NCBI GenBank assembly: GCA_024642605.1
Contig: JAHEAT010000010.1
Location: 1 to 16,248, forward strand
Reading direction: 5' to 3'
DNA: 16,248 nucleotides
DNA from: Microbacteriaceae bacterium
Lineage (GTDB): Bacteria > Actinomycetota > Actinomycetes > Actinomycetales > Microbacteriaceae
Part shown: in pieces, positions 8,693 through 15,645 of the stretch
Position numbering within the stretch: the first letter of the stretch is position 1
Layout: every line of letters begins with the position of its first letter
The notes under the pieces: model-generated
The model's database searches: none
Seen by the model: the letters and a program-made list of their open reading frames with translations, nothing else
What the model was told of the DNA's origin: nothing
Program-made: the position numbers and the translations under genes

Positions 8693-9657
8693 TCGTCGAC
8701 CAAGGCTTCGGCTTTTCGCCAGGCAATTAGGTTTCTGGTGCTAAACCCACGGTTGCAGAGACCGCAAGAAAGTGGCCTGGTTGGTTTGCGGTAGCGATAG
8801 TGCTCGTGCCCTTGGGGGCAAACGCCAACCCAAGGCGCTTTCTCTTTGGCAATCTCTTGACCACTGAACTTTTCGGCCCGGTACCCAATCGACTTAGCCG
8901 TTGCCAACCACTTCTTGCCGTGCCCTGCGGTTTTACCACTGAGCGCGTGAGCCACCTCGTGGGCCAAAACCTGCAGGCTGTCATCCACGGTGTGCACCTC
9001 TATGTGGTGCTTCGAGATCGAGATGCGCCGATCGGTGTAGTTGCAAAGCCCGGCTCTGCGCTTACCCGAGTCGAGCGCAAAGACCCAGCCTTGCCCGGGT
9101 AAATGCCGTTCAATTCCGGCGCGGGCCAGGCCCGAGACAAACTGTTCTTTCGAAATCGACATTCGCCTAAATCGAAGTTTCTTTTCGGAGAATTCGCGGC
9201 CAGCAACAAACCCAACGGCTGCGTAGCTTCTGATGGCACGGATGTTCTCAACCAGAACTTCGAGCGTCACCTTGCTGAGCAGTAGTTCGTCAAAGGCGTG
9301 CTCGAGCGCGAGGGCTATAGCTTGGCGTCCCACCGAATGACCAAAAGCCCATGGTCCCGCGAGCGCGATTCGCAGGTTCATGGAGTTCTTGGAGTCATCG
9401 AAATCGTTCAGCACCACCTCGCCATAGAACGTTGCATTCGAATCGACTATCGCCCAGTCGCGTCGGTTGGAGGTGGTGGCGCGAGAACCTAACCACTCAA
9501 CTATTTTCGGGCGATCAAACGCTTCGGTGGTGGCGGTCAACCTTAGCGATTCGGGGTCGGCGAGCATCACGAGGTAAGGCTCTAAATGTGCAATCGTCAG
9601 TTGCTCTAGACAGATGATCGGGGCATGAGGTTTAGCCAGCAAGTCGGGAAGCTTCAC
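8689..9657 (-). CDS. GNAT acetyltransferase / SprT-like zinc metalloprotease fusion
   Basis: A single 322-aa frame with two domains. Residues about 12-167 look like a RimJ-type GNAT N-acetyltransferase. They contain GPWAFGHSVGRQAIALALEH in the acetyl-CoA-binding motif A region, then VENIRAIRSYAAVGF (137-151), the typical N.RAI..Y...GF ending. Residues about 172-322 look like a SprT/Spartan-like metalloprotease. They contain HEVAH at 233-237 (ligands H233 and H237, catalytic E234), GHGKKW with H246 as likely third ligand, and a C-terminal zinc ribbon with C280, H284, C298 and C301. SprT-like proteins relate to Spartan, which cleaves DNA-protein crosslinks. No stop or frameshift separates the halves. 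The start is GTG 9657, with GGAG four bases upstream. The stop TAA overlaps the crtEb stop. The substrate is unknown. Confidence 0.8.
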   Translation of the reverse strand: MKLPDLLAKPHAPIICLEQLTIAHLEPYLVMLADPESLRLTATTEAFDRPKIVEWLGSRATTSNRRDWAIVDSNATFYGEVVLNDFDDSKNSMNLRIALAGPWAFGHSVGRQAIALALEHAFDELLLSKVTLEVLVENIRAIRSYAAVGFVAGREFSEKKLRFRRMSISKEQFVSGLARAGIERHLPGQGWVFALDSGKRRAGLCNYTDRRISISKHHIEVHTVDDSLQVLAHEVAHALSGKTAGHGKKWLATAKSIGYRAEKFSGQEIAKEKAPWVGVCPQGHEHYRYRKPTRPLSCGLCNRGFSTRNLIAWRKAEALVDD

Positions 9658-9658
9658 T

Positions 9659-9696
9659 CGACTCCGATCAACATGCGTTTGCGCTCATCTGAGTCG
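9659..9696 (-). promoter_or_regulatory. Possible leader hairpin covering the SD of the GNAT-SprT gene
   Basis: On the minus strand CGACTC (9696-9691) can pair with GAGTCG (9664-9659). Most of the GGAG Shine-Dalgarno (9665-9662) falls in the 3' arm, just before GTG 9657. Folding could limit translation. This is inferred from complementarity only, and six-base arms with a 26-base loop are modest. Confidence 0.3.
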
Positions 9697-9728
9697 CACT
9701 TTTAACCCTAAATAACCAGTTGAGGTGT

Positions 9729-9742
9729 TTACACGTTTGTAA
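9729..9742 (+). promoter_or_regulatory. Inverted repeat, possible operator upstream of codB
   Basis: TTACA, a four-base CGTT centre, then TGTAA form a perfect 5-4-5 inverted repeat in the divergent region between the GNAT-SprT gene and codB. It lies about 45 bases upstream of the codB -10 box. Its position suits a regulator of either gene, but no regulator gene is nearby. Confidence 0.3.
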
Positions 9743-9786
9743 CGCCAGACACGGCGAAACTGTGAATTTACGGTGAACTCTGCGAA

Positions 9787-9792
9787 TAGAGT
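9787..9792 (+). promoter_or_regulatory. Predicted -10 box of codB (leaderless)
   Basis: TAGAGT is followed by seven bases (TTTGCCT) and then ATG 9800. It closely resembles the metZ and ilvD boxes. No Shine-Dalgarno precedes the ATG. No good -35 box is seen. Confidence 0.6.
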
Positions 9793-9799
9793 TTTGCCT

Positions 9800-11197
9800 A
9801 TGACAAACACAAACACCAACCCTGCTTCGGCAGGTGCAATCGAAACCAACGACGTCGCTCCGATTCCTGCGGGCGAACGTCACGGCAAACCGTGGCACCT
9901 TTTCACTGTTTGGTCGTCCCCGAACCTAGAGTTCGCAACCGTATTCGTAGGCGCATTGGCAATCGGCTTCGGCTTGAATGTCTGGCAGGGTTTGCTCGCC
10001 GTATTCGTAGGTAACGCCCTCGCCGGCATCACCCACGGAATTCTGAGCACCTGGGGCCCAGAAGCTGGTCTACCTCAGATGGTTCTTAGCCGCAACGCAT
10101 TCGGCAAGCTAGGAAACCTAATTCCTGCTGGTATGTCTACCCTCGTAGCCGGTATCGGCTGGTTCGCGGTAAACACCGTCTCTGGAACCTTCGCACTTGT
10201 GGCGCTACTTCCGGCACTTGGCACCTACGGCGCACTTGCTGTGATCATCCTGGTTCAGGTTGGTGTGGCATTCGTTGGTCACAACCTCATTCAGAAGTGG
10301 GAGCGTTACGCTTCTTACCTTTTGGCAGTGGTTTGGATCATCGTTATCGTCACCATCTTCACCCTTCCGGGCGCGTTCAACTCTGCAGCTCCAGCTGCCG
10401 GCGCCGCATTCCCATGGGCAGGTTTCACCCTGACCGCTGGTGCAGCATACGGTTACACCGCTGGTTGGACCGCATTCGCTTCGGACTACACCCGCTACCT
10501 ACCTGCTAACACCGACAAGAAGGCTCTTGGCTGGTTCGCTGGTTTGGGTAACTTCCTAAGCACCACCCTGATCATGGCCGTTGGTGTTCTTGCATTCAAC
10601 GTTCTCTCGGGTGGTAACCCTGGCGCTTTCTGGGGTATCGAAAACCCAACCTCAGCATTCACCGCACAGTTCAACCCAACTTTTGCTGCAATCGTGCTTC
10701 TAGCAATCGTTATCGGTTCGGTTTCGGCCAACATCCTTAACGTTTACTCGGGTGCAATGTCGTTCTTGGCAATGGGCTTCAACCTCGGCTTCAAGACCCG
10801 CCGCGCCATCATGGTGGCACTTGCTGGTCTCGTCGGTGGATTGATCTCGTACCTCGGTGTAGTCAACGGCGACGTTGCTCACCAGCTCGACTCGTTCCTC
10901 TTGGTTGTTTCGTACTGGGTCTCACCATGGATCGCAGTTGTTCTAACCGAGCGCATTCTCTCCAAGGGCAAGGATGCCGGTGCGCGTGCACTGGCTCCGA
11001 AGAGCTCATGGGCTGGAGCTGCTGCATTCGTAATCGCTACCGCGGTTTCGATCTGGGGCTTCGCTGCTCAGGTTATGTACACCGGTCCTTTGGCAAGCGC
11101 CTGGGGCGTCGGCGACCTAACCGCACTAGTTGGCTTCGTTCTCGCTGCAGCACTGTTCGTAGTGTTCAGCAAGTTTGACGCAAACTCAAAGAACTAG
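9800..11197 (+). CDS. codB: NCS1-family cytosine/purine permease (CodB-like)
   Basis: Membrane transporter of the nucleobase:cation symporter-1 family, probably taking up cytosine or a related base. From ATG 9800 it is 465 aa with about 12 hydrophobic helices. The N-terminus carries the family-like segment ERHGKPWHLFTVWSSPNLEF just before the first helix. The protein is rich in Gly and Ala, as is usual for NCS1. A GTG at 9773 is in frame, but the TAGAGT box fits a leaderless ATG 9800. The gene following after 32 bp is a cytosine deaminase, which supports cytosine as substrate. Codon choice is unlike its neighbours: two-fold codons nearly always end in C or G (TTC, AAC, TAC, AAG, CAG), with many GGT, GCT and GCA. 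This suggests strong expression. Confidence 0.88.
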   Translation: MTNTNTNPASAGAIETNDVAPIPAGERHGKPWHLFTVWSSPNLEFATVFVGALAIGFGLNVWQGLLAVFVGNALAGITHGILSTWGPEAGLPQMVLSRNAFGKLGNLIPAGMSTLVAGIGWFAVNTVSGTFALVALLPALGTYGALAVIILVQVGVAFVGHNLIQKWERYASYLLAVVWIIVIVTIFTLPGAFNSAAPAAGAAFPWAGFTLTAGAAYGYTAGWTAFASDYTRYLPANTDKKALGWFAGLGNFLSTTLIMAVGVLAFNVLSGGNPGAFWGIENPTSAFTAQFNPTFAAIVLLAIVIGSVSANILNVYSGAMSFLAMGFNLGFKTRRAIMVALAGLVGGLISYLGVVNGDVAHQLDSFLLVVSYWVSPWIAVVLTERILSKGKDAGARALAPKSSWAGAAAFVIATAVSIWGFAAQVMYTGPLASAWGVGDLTALVGFVLAAALFVVFSKFDANSKN

Positions 11198-11215
11198 TTC
11201 GCTCTAACAGAAATC

Positions 11216-11221
11216 GAGAGG
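11216..11221 (+). promoter_or_regulatory. Shine-Dalgarno of the cytosine deaminase gene
   Basis: GAGAGG lies eight bases before ATG 11230, in the 32-bp gap after codB. It contrasts with the leaderless starts of the first genes of transcription units and supports co-transcription with codB. Confidence 0.55.
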
Positions 11222-11229
11222 CCTCGGCA

Positions 11230-11700
11230 ATGGAATTCAAAGTTGGACAAATCTTCGCCACTGACGAAGAGAAGCTCCAAGTTGCCATTGCCGAGGCTCA
11301 CCTCGGACTCGCCGAAGGCGGCATTCCCATCGGGGCTGCACTCTTCGACGAAGAAGGCCGGCTGCTAGGCAGCGGCCGTAACCGCCGGGTTCAAGACGGC
11401 GATGCTTCGATGCACGGCGAGACCAGCGCCTTTAGAAACGCAGGTCGCCAGCGTTCATACCGCAAGGTAACCCTTGCCACCAGCCTCTCCCCCTGCTGGT
11501 ACTGCAGCGGGCTGATTCGCCAATTCGGCATCGGCCGAGTTCTGGTTGGCGACGACAAAAACTTTAAGGGCGGTCAAGACTGGGTAGCCGAGCACGGCGC
11601 CGAACTGCACGTTCTAAACGACCCAGGTCTAATCGAGCTCATGCGAGAGTTCATCGAACTAAACCCAACTCTCTGGAACGAAGACATCGGCGAAGAGTAG
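11230..11700 (+). CDS. Cytosine deaminase of the yeast Fcy1 type
   Basis: A 156-aa zinc deaminase of the cytidine/deoxycytidylate deaminase fold, likely converting cytosine to uracil and ammonia. The zinc site is H62, E64 (MHGETSA), C89 and C92 (SPCWYC). Key residues of yeast cytosine deaminase appear at matching places. These are N51 in GRNRRVQDGD before the HGE motif, a NFK segment at 111-113, and a C-terminal W149..D152 in LWNEDIGE, close to the yeast WFEDIGE ending. General tRNA adenosine or guanine deaminases have HAEM or HAE motifs and lack this tail. Most bacteria use the unrelated amidohydrolase CodA for this reaction. The gene follows codB by 32 bp and has its own GAGAGG. A guanine or ammeline-like substrate is possible but less likely. 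Confidence 0.85.
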   Translation: MEFKVGQIFATDEEKLQVAIAEAHLGLAEGGIPIGAALFDEEGRLLGSGRNRRVQDGDASMHGETSAFRNAGRQRSYRKVTLATSLSPCWYCSGLIRQFGIGRVLVGDDKNFKGGQDWVAEHGAELHVLNDPGLIELMREFIELNPTLWNEDIGEE

Positions 11701-11718
11701 CCGATAGCGGCACGCTGA

Positions 11719-11724
11719 TAAAGT
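11719..11724 (+). promoter_or_regulatory. Predicted -10 box of metZ (leaderless)
   Basis: TAAAGT is followed by TGCCCCT (seven bases) and then ATG 11732. No Shine-Dalgarno is seen. The box lies in the 31-bp gap after the deaminase gene, so metZ can be transcribed separately. Confidence 0.55.
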
Positions 11725-11731
11725 TGCCCCT

Positions 11732-12964
11732 ATGACCAAACGCAACCGCCCTTGGGGTTATCAAGACCCAATAGAGCCGAGCAACCCAAACTGGGAGCTA
11801 GACCCGCAAACCATCGCCGTGCGCGGAGGGCTCGCCCGCACCGGATTTGGCGAAACCAGCGAAGCCATTTTTATGAACTCTGGCTTCACCTACGACTCTG
11901 CCGAGCAGGCTGCCGCGGCTTTTCGTGAAGAAGAAGAACACTTTCTATACTCGCGCTTCGCAAATCCCACCGTTGCCATGTTTGAGCAGAGATTAGCGGC
12001 TCTCGAAGGCGCCGAGGCCGCGTTCGCTACCGCTACGGGTATGGCTGCGATGTTTGCATCCGTGGCTTGTTTGGTAAAAGCCGGCGACCGAGTGGTGGCT
12101 TCGGCGGCGATGTTCTCTTCTTGCTACGTGGTGCTCACCGAGATTTTGCCTGGATGGGGCATCGAAACCGTTTTAGTTGACCCTGATGATATCGAGGGTT
12201 GGAAGGCTGCGCTGAACGAGCCGACCAAGGTCGTATTCATCGAGAGCCCGAGTAACCCGCTCATGGAGATCACCGACATTAGTTTTGTGAGCGAACTCGC
12301 GCACCAGGCGGGCGCAACCGTGATTGTCGACAACGTGATGGCATCGCCCGTGCTGCAGAAGCCGCTTGAACTTGGAGCTGACGTAGTTATGTATTCGACG
12401 ACCAAACACATCGATGGGCAGGGGCGCGCACTCGGTGGCGCCATTCTAGGGTCGGCCGATTACATAAAGAACTCGGTCATTCCGTTTACGCGTCACACCG
12501 GCCCATCGATGAGCGCATTCAACGCCTGGGTCATGCTCAAGTCGCTAGAAACCGTAACCATGCGAGTAGAACGCATGTGCGCTTCGGCGTTGGCGATTGC
12601 TCAGAAGCTAGAAAGCTTGCCTGGAGTAAAGGCCGTGCACTACCCGTTCTTGCCTAGCCACAAGCAACATGATCTTGCAAAAAGCCAGATGAGTGGCGGT
12701 GGCACGACCATTGCCATCGAGTTTGATGCACCACAAGAAAAGGTGTTCGCAGTTATGAACGCCCTGCAGGTAATCGATATTTCTAACAACCTCGGTGACT
12801 CGAAGTCGCTAATCACCCACCCATCCTCGACAACTCACCGACGACTTCCCCTTGAAGTGCAGGCCGAGATGGGAATCACGCCATCAACAGTGCGTCTTTC
12901 AGTAGGGCTCGAATCGGTCAACGACCTGATTCACGACCTAACTAATGCCTTAGCAGTTTTATAA
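11732..12964 (+). CDS. metZ: O-succinylhomoserine sulfhydrylase
   Basis: PLP enzyme of the Cys/Met metabolism family. It replaces the acyl group of O-acylhomoserine with sulfide to make homocysteine, the direct sulfhydrylation route to methionine. The protein is 410 aa, typical. YSRFANPT (73-80) is the phosphate/substrate loop. The PLP lysine is K225 in STTKHIDGQGRALGG, and the HIDGQGR form points to MetZ over cystathionine gamma-synthase. Near the C-terminus LITHPSSTTH is intact. The start ATG 11732 follows a TANNNT box by seven bases. A PhnB-like gene follows after 24 bp. O-acetylhomoserine as substrate cannot be excluded. Confidence 0.9.
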   Translation: MTKRNRPWGYQDPIEPSNPNWELDPQTIAVRGGLARTGFGETSEAIFMNSGFTYDSAEQAAAAFREEEEHFLYSRFANPTVAMFEQRLAALEGAEAAFATATGMAAMFASVACLVKAGDRVVASAAMFSSCYVVLTEILPGWGIETVLVDPDDIEGWKAALNEPTKVVFIESPSNPLMEITDISFVSELAHQAGATVIVDNVMASPVLQKPLELGADVVMYSTTKHIDGQGRALGGAILGSADYIKNSVIPFTRHTGPSMSAFNAWVMLKSLETVTMRVERMCASALAIAQKLESLPGVKAVHYPFLPSHKQHDLAKSQMSGGGTTIAIEFDAPQEKVFAVMNALQVIDISNNLGDSKSLITHPSSTTHRRLPLEVQAEMGITPSTVRLSVGLESVNDLIHDLTNALAVL

Positions 12965-12966
12965 AT
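12960..12966 (+). promoter_or_regulatory. Weak candidate -10 box before the VOC gene
   Basis: TATAAAT overlaps the metZ stop codon and would start transcription about 15 bases before ATG 12989. The only Shine-Dalgarno-like sequence is GGGAACGAG at modest strength. Co-transcription with metZ is equally plausible. Confidence 0.25.
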
Positions 12967-12988
12967 AAAGCCGGGAACGAGAAAAACG

Positions 12989-13441
12989 ATGACGAGAAAA
13001 ACCGAACTCAAGACCTTCCTCTGGTTTGGTGGGCAGCTAGATGAAGCACTGGAGTTTTACAAAGCAACCTTTGACGACGTTGTAATCCACTCTGAGAACC
13101 GGCCATCGCCCGACGCACCACTGTTCACCGCCGACTTCAGCATCTTTGGCCACTCGTTCATTGGCCTCAACTGGCCAGGCGGGCCTGAGTTCAACGACTC
13201 CATCTCGCTCTCGCTCAACGTTGACGGGCAAGAAGAAGTAGACCGCATCTGGAATGCCATCACCAAAGAGGGTCGCGAAGGCCAGTGCGGTTGGTGCTAC
13301 GACAAGTGGGGCGTTACCTGGCAGGTGTCGCCAATTCAGATGCGCGACTGGCTCGGGCACCCCGACCAAGAAACGCGCGAATACGCCAACAAAGCGTTGC
13401 GCAGCATGACCAAGATCGTCATCGACGACTTTCACCGCTAA
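12989..13441 (+). CDS. VOC-superfamily protein, PhnB-like
   Basis: A 150-aa protein of the glyoxalase/bleomycin-resistance (VOC) fold, in the PhnB-like group often labelled '3-demethylubiquinone-9 3-methyltransferase'. That name is misleading, because there is no methyltransferase motif. The N-terminus KTFLWFGGQLDEALEFYKAT matches the family opening (beta strand then EA..FY helix). FIGLNWPGG lies near 57-65 and CGWCYDKWGVTWQVSP (100-115) is the conserved second half. The exact biochemical role is unknown. ATG 12989 is 24 bp after metZ. The stop TAA (13439-13441) shares two bases with the stop of the convergent oxidoreductase. Confidence 0.85.
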   Translation: MTRKTELKTFLWFGGQLDEALEFYKATFDDVVIHSENRPSPDAPLFTADFSIFGHSFIGLNWPGGPEFNDSISLSLNVDGQEEVDRIWNAITKEGREGQCGWCYDKWGVTWQVSPIQMRDWLGHPDQETREYANKALRSMTKIVIDDFHR

Positions 13442-14454
13442 GACGCTGAGTTAACCGACTTCAATACATCGTCGATGTGCAACTGCGCGCGGTGGCCATC
13501 GGCAAAGGTTGGAATGTCGACCTGCTGGCCGAGTATCGCCGTTACGAAGCTGCGTGGGCCGCTGGGGTAATGCTCGAATTGCAAGCCGGGCTCGAATGTA
13601 GAGGTGGTCTCCCCCGCGCTTCGTAGCTCGGTGTAAACACCGGCACGAGGCCCCGAATAAAGCACTCGGACGGTTAGTCGGGCTGTCGGCGACTGAAAAT
13701 CGAAAAGCTGCTCCATGTCGGTGTCGCCCATTTCGTCGATCATGCTGGCCACGAAATTCACGGCAGCACCAGAGGGCGTTTTGGCGAGTGCAGTGAACTG
13801 CTCATTGGTTTCGATTTGCGAGTGAAACAGATTGTTGGCGTTGGCGCCCAGAATCTTGAAGTCGCCGAGCATCCAGGCGGCTAGGTCAAAGAGGTGCGAA
13901 CCGAGATCGCCAACCACTCCGGTGCCGTGTGCCGGGTCTAAACGCCAGAAGTAGTCGTTGTTGCGGGCATAACCCTGGCGAAACTCGAATCGAGCATCGG
14001 TGATTTGGCCGAGCGTGGCCACTTGCTGCCGAAGCCGTTGCAGCACGGGTAAGAACCTGAAGGTAAACATCACCATGTTTACTAACCCAGCCGCGCGGGC
14101 CGAGTCGAGCATTGTTTGCGTCTGCTGAGCGTTGAGAGCCATCGGCTTTTCGCACAACACGTGCTTTCCTGCCGCGAGCGCGGCGGTCGCGTATTCGAGA
14201 TGTGCCGAGTCTGGGGTGGCAATGATCACACCGTCAACATCCGAGGCAATTAGTTCGTGCGCATCGGTGTAAGTGTTGGCAATGTTCCACTTGGCTGCGA
14301 GCTCATCGAGCCGCGCTTGGTTGCGTGCAGCTACACCAACGATTTCTACACGCGGGTCGGAGGCAAGCGCTGAAACATACATGCCCTCGGCCCACCCGCT
14401 GCTGCCAATCAACCCAAGTTTTATGGGCTGAGATGCTGCTGGCCGTGTAGTCAT
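13438..14454 (-). CDS. Gfo/Idh/MocA-family oxidoreductase
   Basis: NAD(P)-dependent dehydrogenase of 338 aa. The N-terminal Rossmann domain has the nucleotide loop GLIGSSGWA (14-22), where GxGxxA is usual, so the middle glycine is replaced by serine. ATPDSAHLE lies at 79-87, followed by the hallmark CEKPMALN with EKP at 102-104. The C-terminal domain has GVVGDLGSHLFDLAAWMLGD, with the family's conserved D and H. The substrate, usually a sugar, inositol or related compound, cannot be read from sequence. The open frame extends to 14898, but that part is aminotransferase sequence in another frame. ATG 14454 overlaps the lyase stop (ATGA), so the two are translationally coupled. Confidence 0.88.
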   Translation of the reverse strand: MTTRPAASQPIKLGLIGSSGWAEGMYVSALASDPRVEIVGVAARNQARLDELAAKWNIANTYTDAHELIASDVDGVIIATPDSAHLEYATAALAAGKHVLCEKPMALNAQQTQTMLDSARAAGLVNMVMFTFRFLPVLQRLRQQVATLGQITDARFEFRQGYARNNDYFWRLDPAHGTGVVGDLGSHLFDLAAWMLGDFKILGANANNLFHSQIETNEQFTALAKTPSGAAVNFVASMIDEMGDTDMEQLFDFQSPTARLTVRVLYSGPRAGVYTELRSAGETTSTFEPGLQFEHYPSGPRSFVTAILGQQVDIPTFADGHRAQLHIDDVLKSVNSAS

Positions 14455-15611
14455 CGACTCAGCTTTGCAATGCGCTCGAGGCCGTGGGTAATAATCTCGG
14501 GGCTGGTGCCAAAGTTGAGTCGGGCAAAACCGGCATAGGCCTCGCCGCCCATGTCTGGCCCTGGCACGAGCGACACCTTGGCTTCTTCGAGAATGCGCGC
14601 CGCAGTGAGCGTGGTGCCCCTCAAGTCGAGCCACGCGAGGTAACCGGCTTCTGGCAGCTCGTAGGCAACCTCGGGTAGCAGGCGTTCGAGTTCGGCGGCA
14701 AGGTGTTTGCGGTTGGCATCCAAGGTTTTCACGGTGGCATCGAGCCACTCCACGCATGCGGCGTAAGCCTCGGCCATGGCAAACGCCCCAAGGATGCTCG
14801 TGCGCCAGTGCAGTGCAGGTGGCAGCTTGGCAACCTTGGCTGCCATCGTTTCGCTCTGCGTGAGTATGAACGCCGCCTTGAGCCCGGCGAGGTTCCAAGA
14901 CTTACTCGAACTGGTAATAACCACACCGGTTTCGGAAGCAGCAGCACCACAGGTTAGATAAGGAACGAACTCGCCGAAGGTGAGCGGCGCGTGAATTTCG
15001 TCGCTTATCACGGTGGCACCGTATTGGTGTGAAAGCTCCGCTAGCGCAGTAAGTTCTGCGCGATCGAACGCGCGACCAACCGGGTTATGCGGGTTGCAAA
15101 GCAGCAGGTGAAGGTGGCCGGCTTGGTAGGCAGACTCGATTCCTGTGAGGTTGAGGCGCCAGCCCGCATCCGTGTGCAAAAGTGCCACGTCTAGTGGCTC
15201 AACGCCAAGTTCTTTGAGCCACTCGTAGAAACCCGAATAGACAGGCGAGTTGACGATTACGCGCTCACCTTTGCGCAGGTTGGCTCGTAGGTACTCGACC
15301 GTCGCGAGGCCCACATCGGTGGCAAGTTTGAGTTGTGTCGGGTCGATCTGCCAGTTCCAACGCTTTCGCGCGAAAGTTTCGAATGCCTGAGCTACCTCAG
15401 GAACTGGGCCGAGGTAGCCGAGATCAGATTCGCCGACCATTCGGGTTAGCAGCGTTGAGAGGGGCTTCGCGATTTCAAAGTCCATCTCGGCCACGTGCAT
15501 GGGCAAAACGTCTGCCGCGAATCTGCGCCACTTTGAGGAGTGTCTCGCATAGAGCTGGTCTAAGGCTGGTGCCTTGATGGATGAATCGTTCACCAGTTTA
15601 TTCTTACCCAT
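14451..15611 (-). CDS. MalY/PatB-type aminotransferase-fold C-S lyase (cystathionine beta-lyase-like)
   Basis: A PLP enzyme of fold type I, 386 aa. The MalY/PatB group is recognised by LPMHVAEMDFEIAKP (36-50), where family members have a W/H-V-A-D-M-D-F motif. CNPHNPVGR (172-180), SDEIHAPL (203-210) and the PLP lysine K237 in SSSKSWNLAGLKAA follow. Members cleave C-S bonds in cystathionine or cysteine conjugates, and some serve as aminotransferases or regulators (MalY). Here the likely role is cystathionine beta-lyase activity, matching the nearby metZ. ATG 15611 has no clear Shine-Dalgarno, and GTG at residue 7 is an alternative. It overlaps the downstream oxidoreductase by 4 bp. The regions around start and promoter are ambiguous. 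Confidence 0.85.
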   Translation of the reverse strand: MGKNKLVNDSSIKAPALDQLYARHSSKWRRFAADVLPMHVAEMDFEIAKPLSTLLTRMVGESDLGYLGPVPEVAQAFETFARKRWNWQIDPTQLKLATDVGLATVEYLRANLRKGERVIVNSPVYSGFYEWLKELGVEPLDVALLHTDAGWRLNLTGIESAYQAGHLHLLLCNPHNPVGRAFDRAELTALAELSHQYGATVISDEIHAPLTFGEFVPYLTCGAAASETGVVITSSSKSWNLAGLKAAFILTQSETMAAKVAKLPPALHWRTSILGAFAMAEAYAACVEWLDATVKTLDANRKHLAAELERLLPEVAYELPEAGYLAWLDLRGTTLTAARILEEAKVSLVPGPDMGGEAYAGFARLNFGTSPEIITHGLERIAKLSR

Positions 15612-15639
15612 TTAGCGCCAAGATGTCGGCGGTAGCTCT

Positions 15640-15645
15640 TAGGTT
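15640..15645 (+). promoter_or_regulatory. Predicted -10 box of the secreted protein gene (leaderless)
   Basis: TAGGTT, seven bases, then ATG 15653. It lies in the 41-bp divergent region opposite the C-S lyase gene. Confidence 0.45.

Noticed and set aside
9773..9799. Upstream GTG start for codB
   Set aside because: It covers the predicted -10 box, lacks a Shine-Dalgarno, and the added residues are not typical. ATG 9800 sits seven bases after TAGAGT.
9660..9799. Purine or other riboswitch before codB
   Set aside because: The -10 box appears to put transcription at the ATG, leaving no leader, and I find no conserved aptamer core.
13438..14898. Longer 486-aa reading frame for the oxidoreductase, with a start at 14898
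   Set aside because: The first about 148 residues are an out-of-frame reading of the C-S lyase gene, rich in Arg, Cys and His. The family-like sequence begins just after ATG 14454.
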